Below, piece by piece: positions 16,895 through 27,309 of a DNA stretch of 64,000 bases. The stretch lies in assembly GCA_963823505.1 (NCBI GenBank), contig CAWGLY010000005.1, forward strand, positions 2,294,001-2,358,000, given 5' to 3'. The DNA is from DATHZQ01 sp963823505. Lineage in GTDB: Bacteria; Actinomycetota; Acidimicrobiia; Spongiisociales; UBA5794. The notes under the pieces are model-generated. The model was not told the DNA's origin, ran no database searches, and saw only the letters and a program-made list of their open reading frames with translations. The translations under genes and the position numbers were made by a program. Numbering within the stretch: position 1 is the stretch's first letter; every line of letters begins with the position of its first letter.

Positions 16895-18388
16895 TCAGCG
16901 GATCTCGGAAATTGCAGATCTCGGCACGTCGTCCTGGCGACGGCCGCCGGGCATGACGAGCGCGGCAACGGCGCCAGCCGCTGCAACCAGCAGCACCCAG
17001 TCGCCAAATCGTGTGTAGACGGTCGGCGCATCGATTCGGAAGTTGACGACGCCTTCGAGGGTCCTGACTTCGAGCAGTTCCGTGTGGTCGACGATGTCGC
17101 CATTGGCCCGGATCACGGCCGACTCTCCGGTGATGGCGGCATGAATCAGATCTTGTCCGACTGCAGCAGCATTGACTCGCGTCATGGCAATCAGCTGGGC
17201 CGAAGCAGGCCCGCGCCCGTAACTGCTCTCGTTGGTAGCCACCACTTGGACTTGAGCACCCGCACGAGCCTCGTCGCGGATGTAGCGGGGGAAGGCGCCC
17301 TCAAAGGAGACGACCGAGCCGATGATGCCGGTGTCGGTGGGGAACACCACCGGTTCGGTGCCCCGGATCATGTCGCGTGGGACCTGGTCGAGGGCGGGCA
17401 CGAACCCGAAAATGCTTCGCGCCGGGACAAACTCGCCGAACGGCACAGGATGCCGCTTGGCATATACGTCGAGCTGCGACCCCGTCGGACCAAAGAAGGT
17501 GTTGACATTCAAGAAGTGGTCCTCGTCGACGACGCGGGTGCCGCTGACGAGGAGGTAGGCATCGAGCCGGCGCGCCTCGGTCTCGAGCGCGGCACGCACG
17601 TCCGTGTTCTCCTCGGGCTCGTAAGGGCTGCCCATTGCATTCTCCGGCCACACCACGAGATCGGTCCTGGCGGGAACGAGGCTCTGAGTCAACTCGAGAT
17701 GGGACTCATAGATGAGGCGGTTCTCGTCCGCGCAATGGGTGCCGGGACACGGTGACCCGCCTTGGACGATCGCCACCTGCAGTGCGGGGCCGTCGGTGGC
17801 AGGGGCAAAGAGGCCGCCGGCCAGCATCAACATGAAGGCGACCACGAGCGGATCTATCAAGAGACTCCAATGCTCCGTATTCTCGATCACGAGGACCAGC
17901 CCGGCCGCGACTCCGATGGCGAGCACACTCCAGCCGCTCGGCCCAATCCACTGGGTGGCGCCGATGAACCCGGGATTGCCCGCCGCGGCGTAACCGAGCG
18001 ACCCCCAGGGAAAGCCACCGAGCGGAAAGCTCCCCCTGACGAGCTCCCAGACTCCCCACGTGGCAACAACAATCAGCCACCATCGCCCTGCGGGCCATGC
18101 ACGAAACGCCCACGCAACCACGGCGAAGACCGCCATGAAGCTCGCCATGACCGTCGTCAACGGCAGCCATGCGACCAGCCCAAGAGTTGCGATCCAGTAG
18201 AGCATGGCGCCGAAGAACACGAGCCCGAACAGGAAGCCGACGCCGAGCGCCGCCCATGCGCTCTCCACGCGGCGGGCGGCCCAGAGCAGCGGTGCCGGCG
18301 CGATGAAGGCCAGGAGTCCCCAATCGAGAGGAGGAAAGGCGGCCCACATCAACACTCCGCCCGCGATGGCGGCGAGATACGGGGTCAT
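16895..18388 (-). CDS. lnt: Apolipoprotein N-acyltransferase homologue with Ser for catalytic Cys
   Basis: Lnt N-acylates the lipid-modified cysteine of lipoproteins at the membrane. The 497-residue protein has about six N-terminal membrane spans (to about 190), a nitrilase domain and one C-terminal span. The catalytic Glu (VVWPENA, E249) and Lys (YAKRHPVPFGEFVP, K311) are present. The expected Cys of the C-[YF]-E motif is Ser361 (GSVVSFEGAFP; codon at 17306-17308). It could be inactive, use Ser, or have another role. VVATNESSYGRGPASAQL and the rest of the domain look intact. Confidence 0.88.
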   Translation of the reverse strand: MTPYLAAIAGGVLMWAAFPPLDWGLLAFIAPAPLLWAARRVESAWAALGVGFLFGLVFFGAMLYWIATLGLVAWLPLTTVMASFMAVFAVVAWAFRAWPAGRWWLIVVATWGVWELVRGSFPLGGFPWGSLGYAAAGNPGFIGATQWIGPSGWSVLAIGVAAGLVLVIENTEHWSLLIDPLVVAFMLMLAGGLFAPATDGPALQVAIVQGGSPCPGTHCADENRLIYESHLELTQSLVPARTDLVVWPENAMGSPYEPEENTDVRAALETEARRLDAYLLVSGTRVVDEDHFLNVNTFFGPTGSQLDVYAKRHPVPFGEFVPARSIFGFVPALDQVPRDMIRGTEPVVFPTDTGIIGSVVSFEGAFPRYIRDEARAGAQVQVVATNESSYGRGPASAQLIAMTRVNAAAVGQDLIHAAITGESAVIRANGDIVDHTELLEVRTLEGVVNFRIDAPTVYTRFGDWVLLVAAAGAVAALVMPGGRRQDDVPRSAISEIR

Positions 18389-18508
18389 GAAGGATGGAGA
18401 TTAGCTTCAGCTGGGGGCAAATGACCTGGGGCACAAGGCATTCCGGCGAGACGCTGGCATGCCGTTGCGGCGGACTCCGGCCACGTTTCTGGCCGTAGCA
18501 TCTGGCTC

Positions 18509-19294
18509 ATGGATGACATCGACGTAGCCATAGCCGCCGCCAGGGTCGGAGGTGCGATCGTGGCCGCCGGCTTCGGTGCGCCCCGGACCACCAGCTACAA
18601 AGGACGTAACGACCCCGTCACCGAGGTCGACCATGCCTCCGAGGCGGCGATCAATCAAGTGATCAGTACCCATCGCTCTGCTGATGGCATCCTGGGCGAG
18701 GAGGGGACCAACCGCCCCGGTGCGGGACGCACCTGGCTGATCGATCCGCTCGACGGCACCGTCAACTTCGTCCACGGCCTTCCCATCGTGTCGGTCTCCG
18801 TCGCGCTCTACGAAGGCGATCAGCCTTTGCTCGGGGTGGTCTTCGACCCGATCCACAATGAGCTCTACGCCGCTTCCTCGGGCCGAGGTGCGACGCTGAA
18901 CGGCAAGGCGATCCACGTGTCGACTACCCCTGAGATGAGGCGGGCACTCGTTGTGACCGGGTTCCCGTACGACCACCACGACCATGCTGCCGCCTATGCG
19001 GCCACCTTGCAGGCCGTGCTGGAGAACGTGAACGGGATACGCCGGCTCGGCTCCGCCGCACTCGACCTTTGCTACATCGCCGCCGGGCGCATCGATGCGG
19101 GATGGGAGTACAACCTCAAGCCCTGGGACATCGCCGCCGGCCTGGTGATCCTCCGTGAAGCGGGAGGCACGGTGACCACACCGAGCGGTGCGCCCATGAC
19201 CCCGCACACCGAGCACATCGTCAGCTCCAACGGCGTGCTGCACGAACCGCTACGGACGGTCGTCGAACGGACGATGCCGGACCACCTTCGCTAG
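18509..19294 (+). CDS. Inositol monophosphatase family protein
   Basis: This 261-residue Mg-dependent phosphatase has the family's metal sites in order: DPVTEVDHASE, GILGEEG, WLIDPLDGTVNFVHGLP and the C-terminal WEYNLKPWDIAAGLVILREAGG. Length and motif spacing are standard for inositol-1-phosphatase/SuhB. The substrate could be inositol phosphate, fructose bisphosphate or histidinol phosphate; motifs alone do not decide. It is divergent from lnt with about 120 bp between starts. Confidence 0.92.
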   Translation: MDDIDVAIAAARVGGAIVAAGFGAPRTTSYKGRNDPVTEVDHASEAAINQVISTHRSADGILGEEGTNRPGAGRTWLIDPLDGTVNFVHGLPIVSVSVALYEGDQPLLGVVFDPIHNELYAASSGRGATLNGKAIHVSTTPEMRRALVVTGFPYDHHDHAAAYAATLQAVLENVNGIRRLGSAALDLCYIAAGRIDAGWEYNLKPWDIAAGLVILREAGGTVTTPSGAPMTPHTEHIVSSNGVLHEPLRTVVERTMPDHLR

Positions 19295-19347
19295 GGAGCC
19301 TGCCGATCACATCGTCGTGAGGCTCACAGGCCGGGCGACATTCGTGG

Positions 19348-19536
19348 TCAGTGGGGGACGGCGCGGGCGCAGACTCCGCAAAGAAACCCGTCGGACAGGA
19401 AGTGGACGTCGTCTCCGGTTTGGTCGGCGCACCGGCTGCAACGGCCCAGAACGAAATCTTCAGCAATATCGACGAATGGCCCATCGTGGCTGATCAGCTC
19501 GCCGACGAGCACGGCGCGATTCGATCCGTTCTTCAT
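19348..19536 (-). CDS. Small zinc-ribbon-like protein
   Basis: A 62-residue protein has two CxxC knuckles, GRCSRCADQ (near 32-35) and GFLCGVCARA (near 53-56), spaced like a compact zinc ribbon. No known family was recognised. It lies 34 bp after the SelW-like gene on the same strand, in the order ilvD, selW-like, this gene. No clear ribosome-binding site is seen before the ATG, so the start could be a little different. Confidence 0.6.
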   Translation of the reverse strand: MKNGSNRAVLVGELISHDGPFVDIAEDFVLGRCSRCADQTGDDVHFLSDGFLCGVCARAVPH

Positions 19537-19570
19537 AGAGCCGGGGAGATTAGTAGGTGCGCAGCGCCTG

Positions 19571-19810
19571 CTAGCTCAGCAGCTCACGCAATGGGATCGC
19601 CACGTCCTCTTCGTATTCGGCGTGGCGGCCGGTGGCCTTCTTCGAGTAGACGAGGTCGTCACCCGCCATGACCTCGAACACCCCGCCCCTACTGGGGATG
19701 ACCGTCACACCGTCGATCTTGTGCTCGAATTCTTCGAGCAGATTCTGAACCATGCTCACGGCACGGTCGGTATAGCCTCAAGCGGCGCAGTATTCGATAG
19801 AGAGTTGCAT
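19571..19810 (-). CDS. SelW/Rdx-family selenoprotein with in-frame UGA (Sec11)
   Basis: Read from ATG 19810 with the UGA at 19780-19778 taken as selenocysteine, this is a 79-residue thioredoxin-like Rdx protein. It begins MQLSIEYCAA-U-GYTDRAV, giving the CxxU redox motif (C8, U11), and continues NLLEEFEHKI, VIPSRGGVFEV and LVYSKKATGRHAE, all hallmarks of the SelT/SelW/SelH family. Starting after the UGA at GTG 19759 would give 62 residues without the redox motif. A SECIS-like hairpin lies 9 bases downstream of the UGA. The ATG is 22 bp after ilvD. The role is probably thiol redox. No sel genes are in the window. Confidence 0.85.
19748..19768 (-). promoter_or_regulatory. Candidate bacterial SECIS element
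   Basis: On the mRNA, GACCGUGC (19768-19761) pairs with GCAUGGUU (19755-19748) in 8 base pairs, two of them G-U, closing a 5-base loop CGUGA. Seventeen bases separate the UGA from the loop, and a G is in the first two loop positions. Both agree with the published bacterial SECIS model (loop 16-37 bases from UGA, G at loop position 1 or 2). Folding was done by eye. Confidence 0.7.
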
Positions 19811-19832
19811 GTGGGCATGGTAGATCGACTGG

Positions 19833-21515
<1,683 letters not shown>

Positions 21516-21570
21516 GACGCGATGGTAGGGCTTGGACCACCTTGCTGTTTGCCGAGGTTCTTGGGCATGG

Positions 21571-21629
21571 TCCGTATCCCGTGGTCCGTATCCCGTGGAC
21601 GGTATCCGGTATCCGGTATCCGGTATCCA
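21571..21629. repeat. GGTATCC heptamer repeats, short array
   Basis: Four exact GGTATCC units lie at 21601-21628, preceded from about 21571 by degenerate units (GGTCCGTATCCC twice). The array is in the intergenic region between the divergent ilvD and LCP genes. The same heptamer forms a longer array at 61253-61393, also between divergent genes. Confidence 0.85.
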
Positions 21630-21729
21630 GTCCCTGGGGCGTGGTCTATTGGCTCGCACTATTCCGGTTGGCATCTAGACTTGCGGCGCTCTCTCTGAGC
21701 ACTTCCTTTCTCCCTTTCGAGGCCTCCCA

Positions 21730-22749
21730 ATGACCACCGTCGAAATCCCGCAGATACCCGTCGCGCCCCAACCTCCTGCGCCCCGCAAGCGCCGCGGCGC
21801 CCGCATCTTGTTGTGGCTGCTGATCCTGGCCGTGGTCGGCGTCTTCGGGGCCATCGGCTTCCTGGTGTGGACCGACTCGAAGATCGAGAAGATCCCCGAA
21901 TCCGAGCTGCAGTCCCTCCAGCCGGTCGATGCCGGGATCCGCAACATCCTCATCGTCGGCACCGACAGCCGTGAGAACCTCCCGGACGACTTCGAGGGCA
22001 GCTTCGGCTCCTTCTCCGGCTCCCGCACCGACGTCATCATGGTTGCCCACGTCAACGACGGGCAAGCGCAGCTCTTGAGCTTGCCGAGAGACCTCAAAGT
22101 CGAGATCCCCGGTAACGGCACCAACAAGATCAACGCCGCGTTCGTCTTCGGCGGCCCGGATCTGCTGGTGCAGACGGTCCAGGACAACTTCGGCATCGAC
22201 GTTCACAACTACATCGAGATCGACTTCCTCGGCTTCGCCAACGTCGTCGATGCGCTTGGTGGGGTCACGCTCACGTTCGACAACCCCGCCCGCGACGTGA
22301 AGTCCGGGCTGCTCGTGGAGACGGCTGGCGACCACACGCTCAACGGCGAGCAGGCGCTGGCGTACGCCCGTTCCCGGTCCTACCAGGAGCAGGTCAACGG
22401 CGAATGGGTGAGCGTCAACGGAAGCGACATTGGCCGCACCGGTCGGCAGCAAGAGTTGCTGCTGAAGATGTTCAACCAGGCGGCGTCCCCCGGCAAGGCA
22501 TTCAACCTTCCCGGGTTCGCCACCACGTTTGCCGAGCAGATCCGCGCCGACTCCGGCATGTCGGTTGGCGTCTTGATCGAACTCGGCACCCAAGCCCTGC
22601 GCTTGAGTGGCGATGCGATCGACGCTCGCACTCTCCCGGTGGAGATCTCCAATTCAGGCGGCACCTCCTACGTCGTCCCTGTTGAGCCGGCTGCAGGCAT
22701 CGTCCTCGATGCGTTCGCCTCCGCCTCCCCATTCCCTGTCGACGGATAG
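21730..22749 (+). CDS. LytR-CpsA-Psr (LCP) family protein
   Basis: LCP proteins attach secondary polymers such as teichoic acid or arabinogalactan to peptidoglycan outside the membrane. The 339-residue protein has a Pro-rich cytoplasmic start, one membrane span at about 27-47 and an LCP domain. The domain shows ILIVGTDSRENLP, SRTDVIMVAHV, LLSLPRDLKVEIPG, NKINAAFVFGG and the ALAYARSRS loop with the catalytic-site Arg residues. It is followed by an ABC-2 exporter 101 bp downstream, but there is no evidence the two act together. Confidence 0.93.
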   Translation: MTTVEIPQIPVAPQPPAPRKRRGARILLWLLILAVVGVFGAIGFLVWTDSKIEKIPESELQSLQPVDAGIRNILIVGTDSRENLPDDFEGSFGSFSGSRTDVIMVAHVNDGQAQLLSLPRDLKVEIPGNGTNKINAAFVFGGPDLLVQTVQDNFGIDVHNYIEIDFLGFANVVDALGGVTLTFDNPARDVKSGLLVETAGDHTLNGEQALAYARSRSYQEQVNGEWVSVNGSDIGRTGRQQELLLKMFNQAASPGKAFNLPGFATTFAEQIRADSGMSVGVLIELGTQALRLSGDAIDARTLPVEISNSGGTSYVVPVEPAAGIVLDAFASASPFPVDG

Positions 22750-22850
22750 AGCGCAGCCCCCCTCGTTTAGGGCCACCCGGCCCTCCATCCTGGCGCCTCG
22801 GATCGGTAGATTCCGGTTGAGAGCCGAGGAGATCGGGAGGAGCCGCCCTC

Positions 22851-23786
22851 ATGGAAGTCCTGACGTGCGAAGGGCTGCGGAAGACGTTCGACGATCTCGT
22901 CGCCGTCGACGGCGTGGGCTTCACGATCAGCCAAGGCGAGACGTACGGTCTCCTCGGCCCCAACGGAGCCGGCAAGACAACGACCATCTCGATGATCGCC
23001 GGGATCCTCGAGCCGGACGCCGGCACGGCAACAGTGTGCGGGGTCGCCGTCGGAACCCGCAACGTCGCTGCCAAATCGGACATTGGGTTTGTACCCCAGG
23101 ACCTTGCGATCTACCCAGATCTCACTGCGCGGGAGAACCTCAAGTTCTTTGGTGCGCTCTACGACATGCGCGGCGCCCAGCTCGGCAAACGTGTCGACGA
23201 GATCCTCGACGTCATCGGCCTGGCCGATCGGGCCGACGACCGTGCGGACGAATACTCCGGCGGCATGAAGCGGCGGCTCAACATCGGCATTGGCTTGTTG
23301 CACGAGCCGCGCCTCCTGATCCTCGATGAGCCGACGGTCGGCGTCGATCCCCAGAGTCGCAACGCGATCCTCGAGAGCGTCGCCCATCTCAGCGACCAGG
23401 GCATCGGGGTGCTCTACACCACCCACTACATGGAAGAGGCAGAGCGGCTGTGCGACCGGGTGGCCATCATTGACAGCGGGCGCATCCAAGCCGAAGGAAC
23501 TCGCCGTGAGCTGGTGGAGCTGATCGGCGGCCGGGACCGCATCCGCCTCGGGCTCGACGGTGACATTCCTGCTGCGGTGGCAGCGGTAGAGGCCATACCG
23601 AGCGTCGAGGGGGCCACAGGATCACCCGGTGCGATGGAACTGCTCACCGATGACGCCCGCACCTTGCTCCCCGAGTTGATCTCGACTGTGGCCGCGGCCG
23701 GAGCCGGAGTCACTTCGGTTGACGTCACCGAACCGAACCTGGAGGCTGTGTTCCTCCACCTGACGGGGAAGGCGCTGCGGGACTGA
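22851..23786 (+). CDS. ABC-2 exporter ATP-binding protein
   Basis: This 311-residue ATPase has Walker A GPNGAGKTTTIS, the Q-loop VPQDLAIYPDLT, the signature YSGGMKRRLNIGIGL, Walker B LLILDEPTVGVDP and the H-switch LYTTHYMEEAE. The C-terminal 80 residues form the accessory domain of drug- and lipid-export ATPases (DrrA/NatA-like). A GGAGGAG site precedes the ATG. The stop overlaps the start of the first permease as TGATG. Confidence 0.95.
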   Translation: MEVLTCEGLRKTFDDLVAVDGVGFTISQGETYGLLGPNGAGKTTTISMIAGILEPDAGTATVCGVAVGTRNVAAKSDIGFVPQDLAIYPDLTARENLKFFGALYDMRGAQLGKRVDEILDVIGLADRADDRADEYSGGMKRRLNIGIGLLHEPRLLILDEPTVGVDPQSRNAILESVAHLSDQGIGVLYTTHYMEEAERLCDRVAIIDSGRIQAEGTRRELVELIGGRDRIRLGLDGDIPAAVAAVEAIPSVEGATGSPGAMELLTDDARTLLPELISTVAAAGAGVTSVDVTEPNLEAVFLHLTGKALRD

Positions 23787-24982
23787 TGGGCGCCGCGATT
23801 CGCATCGCGATCAAGGACCTCAGACAGCGGATCCGCGACCGCTCGGCCATCATGCTCGGCGTGGTCGCCCCGCTGGGGCTGGCGTTCATCTTCTCCCTGA
23901 TCATCCCCGACACCACCACCGATTTCACCGTGTCCCTGGGTGTCGTCGACGAGGACGGCGAGGCAATCGCTGCGGTGTTCGTGGACGAGGTGCTCCCTTC
24001 CATCGAGGACGATGGCTTCCTTGCCCTCGTGCCGATCGAGTCGCGAGAGGAAGCGGCCGCCGCCGTCGACAGCGGCGACATCGATGCGGCCGTGATCGTC
24101 CCCGAAGGCTTCAGCCGGGCAGTAGCTGCGCCGGATCCGGGCACATGCGAAGAAGAGGGCTGTGTTGCGGCGACGCTTGACGTGCTCGGCCACGTCGACC
24201 GGCAGACGTCCGCGCAGATCACGAAGGCGATCGCGGAGAGCTTCACGGGCAGGCTCACCGCCGGGCGCGTGGCCACGGCCACGGCCATCGCCACCGGGTC
24301 GGGCAATCCCGCAACGGTGGCCGCTGCGGCGGCGACCGCCACGCCACAAGTCACGGTCACTGATGTCGTCGCCGGTTCGAAGCAGCTCAGCCTGAGCACG
24401 TTCTTCGCCGCGGGCATGGCGATCTTCTTCCTGTTCTTCACCGTCCAGTTCGGCGTGTCCAGCCTCTTGGAAGAACGCACCAACGGCACCATGCCCCGGC
24501 TGCTGGCCGCTCCGATCCAGTGGTGGCACATCGTGACCGGCAAGGCGCTGGCCGCGTTCGTCTTGGGAGTTGTCGCCATGACGGTGTTGATCGTCGGATC
24601 GACGCTGTTCATCGGCGCCAAGTGGGGCAACGCCTTTGGTGTCGGGATCCTGGTCGTCGCTGCAGTGCTCTCGGCAATCGGAATCATGGCCGTCATCGCC
24701 TCGCTGGCCCGTACCCCGGAGCAAGCGTCGAACTGGCAGGCCATCATCGCCGTCGTGTTGGGCATGCTCGGCGGGACGTTCTTTCCCGTGAGCCAGGGAC
24801 CGGCCTTCCTGGCGCGCCTCTCGCTGCTCACCCCTCACGCCTGGTTCATGCGCGGCCTCGGTGACCTCGGCAACGGCGGCGGCATGGGCGATGCCCTTCC
24901 CGCAGCCCTGGCGATGGTGGCATTCTTCGTCGTCGCCATTGCCATCGCAGCCACCCGCGTCCGCAGGATGGTGGCCCCGTGA
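23786..24982 (+). CDS. ABC-2 exporter permease, subunit 1
   Basis: This 398-residue permease has an N-terminal span, a large outer domain (about 50-215) containing a CEEEGC pair of Cys, and about five spans from 215 to the end. LEERTNGTMPRLLAAPI and LLTPHAWFMRGL are typical ABC2_membrane_3 motifs. It probably pairs with the next permease as a heterodimer energised by the upstream ATPase. The substrate is unknown. Confidence 0.9.
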   Translation: MGAAIRIAIKDLRQRIRDRSAIMLGVVAPLGLAFIFSLIIPDTTTDFTVSLGVVDEDGEAIAAVFVDEVLPSIEDDGFLALVPIESREEAAAAVDSGDIDAAVIVPEGFSRAVAAPDPGTCEEEGCVAATLDVLGHVDRQTSAQITKAIAESFTGRLTAGRVATATAIATGSGNPATVAAAAATATPQVTVTDVVAGSKQLSLSTFFAAGMAIFFLFFTVQFGVSSLLEERTNGTMPRLLAAPIQWWHIVTGKALAAFVLGVVAMTVLIVGSTLFIGAKWGNAFGVGILVVAAVLSAIGIMAVIASLARTPEQASNWQAIIAVVLGMLGGTFFPVSQGPAFLARLSLLTPHAWFMRGLGDLGNGGGMGDALPAALAMVAFFVVAIAIAATRVRRMVAP

Positions 24983-26139
24983 AGGCCCTGAACATCGCCG
25001 CCAACTCGGTGCGCCGCCTGCTGCGGGAGCCGTCCAACGTGTTCTTCGTGTTCATCTTCCCGATGCTGCTGATCATCGTTCTCGGCGCCAGCTTCGGGGG
25101 GGACTTCACACCGCGACTCGGGATCGTTGCGGAGGGCACAGGCGAGTTCTCTACCGCGTTGCAGGATCGCCTCGCGACCGAGGAGGGAATCACCGTAGAG
25201 ACGGTTCGTGATCTCCCGGCGCTGAACGATGGCGTCGAGCGGGGCCGGTTTGAAGCAGGACTCGTCATTCCCTCCGACTACGACGCCGCGCTGAGCGACG
25301 GCCGCCCGGCAACGGTCGAATTCCTCGGGGGCAATGACATCTCCAGCCAGCAGCTCAACACGGTGGTTCAGGCTGCGGTGGCGGAGGAGAACATCGGTTG
25401 GCTCGCAGTGTCGGCGCTTGGCGCAACTTCTCCGGACGAGAGGGACACCACCCTCGCGGCCGCTACAGCCGTACGCGGACAGGCTGGGGACGTGCGGGTC
25501 GAAGTGACGACGACCGGGGAGGCCCTCTTCCCGCAAACGCTCGGGCAATTCGACCTCGGGGCGTCGCAGCAACTGCTGCTGTTTGTCTTCTTGACATCGC
25601 TGGCAGGCTCGGTCGCCCTCGTTCAAACCCGGAAATGGGGCGTCACGAGACGGATGGTGGCGACGCCCACGTCGACCCGCACCATCATCGGGGGCGAGGC
25701 TTTGGGGAGGTTCTTCGTGGCGCTGGTCCAGGGAGTGTTCATCATGGCTGGAGCGCTGCTGCTGTTCGGGGTCAACTGGGGCGACCCCGTCGGAGCCGTG
25801 GCGATCCTGATCCTCTTCTGTGCGGTAGGTGCCGGAGCGGGAATGCTCGTCGGGTCCATCGTCGACAACGACCAGCAGGCCGGCTCTTTTGGAATCTTTG
25901 CGGCGCTCGGCGTGGCTGCGCTCGGTGGCTGCATGGTTCCCCTGGAGTTCTTCCCCGACACGATGCAGACCATCGCTCACTTCACCCCGCATGCGTGGAG
26001 TCTCGACGGCTTCGCCGAGCTGGTGCGGCGTGACGGCACCATCGCCGACATCCTGCCTGAGCTTGCCGTTCTTGCGCTGTTTGCCGTAGGGCTCCTCGGT
26101 CTGGCGTCATGGCAGCTTCGAAGAACGCTGACCGACTGA
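24979..26139 (+). CDS. ABC-2 exporter permease, subunit 2
   Basis: This 386-residue permease shares the layout of subunit 1: an N-terminal span with FVFIFPMLLIIVLGASFGG, a large external domain and about five C-terminal spans. Typical segments are RKWGVTRRMVATPTSTRTII and HFTPHAWSLDGFAELV. The start is GTG 24979, which overlaps the previous stop as GTGA, so the three genes are translationally coupled. Terminator-like hairpins follow. Confidence 0.9.
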   Translation: MKALNIAANSVRRLLREPSNVFFVFIFPMLLIIVLGASFGGDFTPRLGIVAEGTGEFSTALQDRLATEEGITVETVRDLPALNDGVERGRFEAGLVIPSDYDAALSDGRPATVEFLGGNDISSQQLNTVVQAAVAEENIGWLAVSALGATSPDERDTTLAAATAVRGQAGDVRVEVTTTGEALFPQTLGQFDLGASQQLLLFVFLTSLAGSVALVQTRKWGVTRRMVATPTSTRTIIGGEALGRFFVALVQGVFIMAGALLLFGVNWGDPVGAVAILILFCAVGAGAGMLVGSIVDNDQQAGSFGIFAALGVAALGGCMVPLEFFPDTMQTIAHFTPHAWSLDGFAELVRRDGTIADILPELAVLALFAVGLLGLASWQLRRTLTD

Positions 26140-26168
26140 CCCTGACGCCACGGCGACGTGCGACGAGC

Positions 26169-26204
26169 AGCGCCTCCCCGGCGGTAGGGAACCGGAGAGG
26201 CGCT
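26169..26204 (+). terminator. Terminator hairpin after the ABC exporter operon
   Basis: AGCGCCTC (26169-26176) pairs with GAGGCGCT (26197-26204). The intervening bases include a nested CCGG/CCGG pairing. It lies 30 bp after the last exporter gene. Confidence 0.55.
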
Positions 26205-26317
26205 TGCTGCAGGTGTGGGCGCACCGGGCGGAAGGGAATCAAGCGACCGCATCTGGTGCCATCGGACGGGAGCAACTCGGAGCGGGCCAAATACATCGAG
26301 AATTGCCCAGAGTCCAG

Positions 26318-26355
26318 GAGAGCCCTCCCGGTCGATAGGCACCGGGAGGGCTCTC
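26318..26355. terminator. Strong hairpin between convergent genes
   Basis: GAGAGCCCTCCCGGT (26318-26332) and ACCGGGAGGGCTCTC (26341-26355) form a perfect 15-bp stem with an 8-base loop. It lies 50 bp beyond the end of the leftward surface-protein gene and is likely its terminator, perhaps bidirectional. No U-run is present. The 26140-26405 region holds nothing else recognisable. Confidence 0.75.
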
Positions 26356-26405
26356 AGCGGTTGGCCCGCAGAAAGCGGGTTGCATCAACCTCGGTCAGCC
26401 TCGGA

Positions 26406-27176
26406 TCACGGGAAGAGCGGCGTGCTGGAAGTGTCTGGCGTCGCCGACACCGTTGCCGTACCTGTCGTCGAGAACGTGCCGTTGATGGCGGCATCGACGA
26501 TGTTGGCATCACCCGACTCGTACGCCCCGCAGAGCGCAAATGTGTTGGCACCTGCGCTCACCGGCAGGATGATGCTCCCTGCAGCGTTCCCAAAGCGGTT
26601 GACAGAATCGACCGTCGTGTAGGACGACGACTCATCGATATCCGGCGAACACGACGGATCCACCGACACTTTGATGATGAGCGCCGTATCCGTTGCGAGG
26701 TACAGGAACGAGGCGTAGTAGTCCAACGACACGTAGCCATCGGCCGGAGCGGTGTAGTCGACCGTCGTGATTGTCGCGGTCGTTCCGACCCCGAGCAGCC
26801 CACTGCGAACGAAGTCCCTCTCGAGGCTCTTGCCAAACACCTCGTTCGTGTACGCCGATGGCGCCGCTCCTGCGAGCATCTGGGCATTGTCGGCCTCATC
26901 CACGGTGCCATCCTCGGCGCCGAGGAACGCAGCAAAACGCTGCATGAACGCCGACATCTGCTTGCGGCTCACGGATGCGTCGGGACAGAACAGCGTGTTG
27001 TCCGGCGGGTTGCAGCCCTTGGTGATGCCGGTGTCCGCCAGCCACGTGATGTTGTCGTGGAACGTGTTCGTGTCAGGTACATCGTCGAACCGGTGGCCGG
27101 CCATCACCGCCGCAGGCACCACGAATACGGCCAAAGCAAGCACCACGAAGGTGGTGCGGGTAAAACGTCGAAACAT
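26406..27176 (-). CDS. Secreted S-layer-homology-domain protein
   Basis: This 256-residue exported protein has a signal peptide (about 1-26, RRF then a hydrophobic stretch to AVMAG) and an SLH-like segment FDDVPDTNTFHDNITWLAD...GCNPPDNTLFCPDASVSRKQM, as in many actinobacterial surface proteins. The rest is a Thr/Ser/Asp-rich beta-type domain with single Cys residues (SCSPDI, ALCGAYE). It probably sits on the cell wall. A GGGAG site precedes the ATG. The function of the C-terminal domain is unknown. Confidence 0.85.
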   Translation of the reverse strand: MFRRFTRTTFVVLALAVFVVPAAVMAGHRFDDVPDTNTFHDNITWLADTGITKGCNPPDNTLFCPDASVSRKQMSAFMQRFAAFLGAEDGTVDEADNAQMLAGAAPSAYTNEVFGKSLERDFVRSGLLGVGTTATITTVDYTAPADGYVSLDYYASFLYLATDTALIIKVSVDPSCSPDIDESSSYTTVDSVNRFGNAAGSIILPVSAGANTFALCGAYESGDANIVDAAINGTFSTTGTATVSATPDTSSTPLFP

Positions 27177-27309
27177 TCTCTACTCCCTTGTTCCCCGAGT
27201 TCCGTCACCCTGACAGAGCGACGAGCTGCCGTTCAGATACCCCCTGTCTACACCATTTGCCCGCGGCGCGCCTGCCGGCTGCGCGCCACCGAAGCGCTAC
27301 GTTGGGGAA

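Noticed and set aside
19571..19759. A 62-residue gene starting at GTG 19759, after the UGA
   Set aside because: It would lack the CxxU/CxxC redox motif and the first beta strand that define the family; the frame upstream of the UGA supplies both exactly in place.
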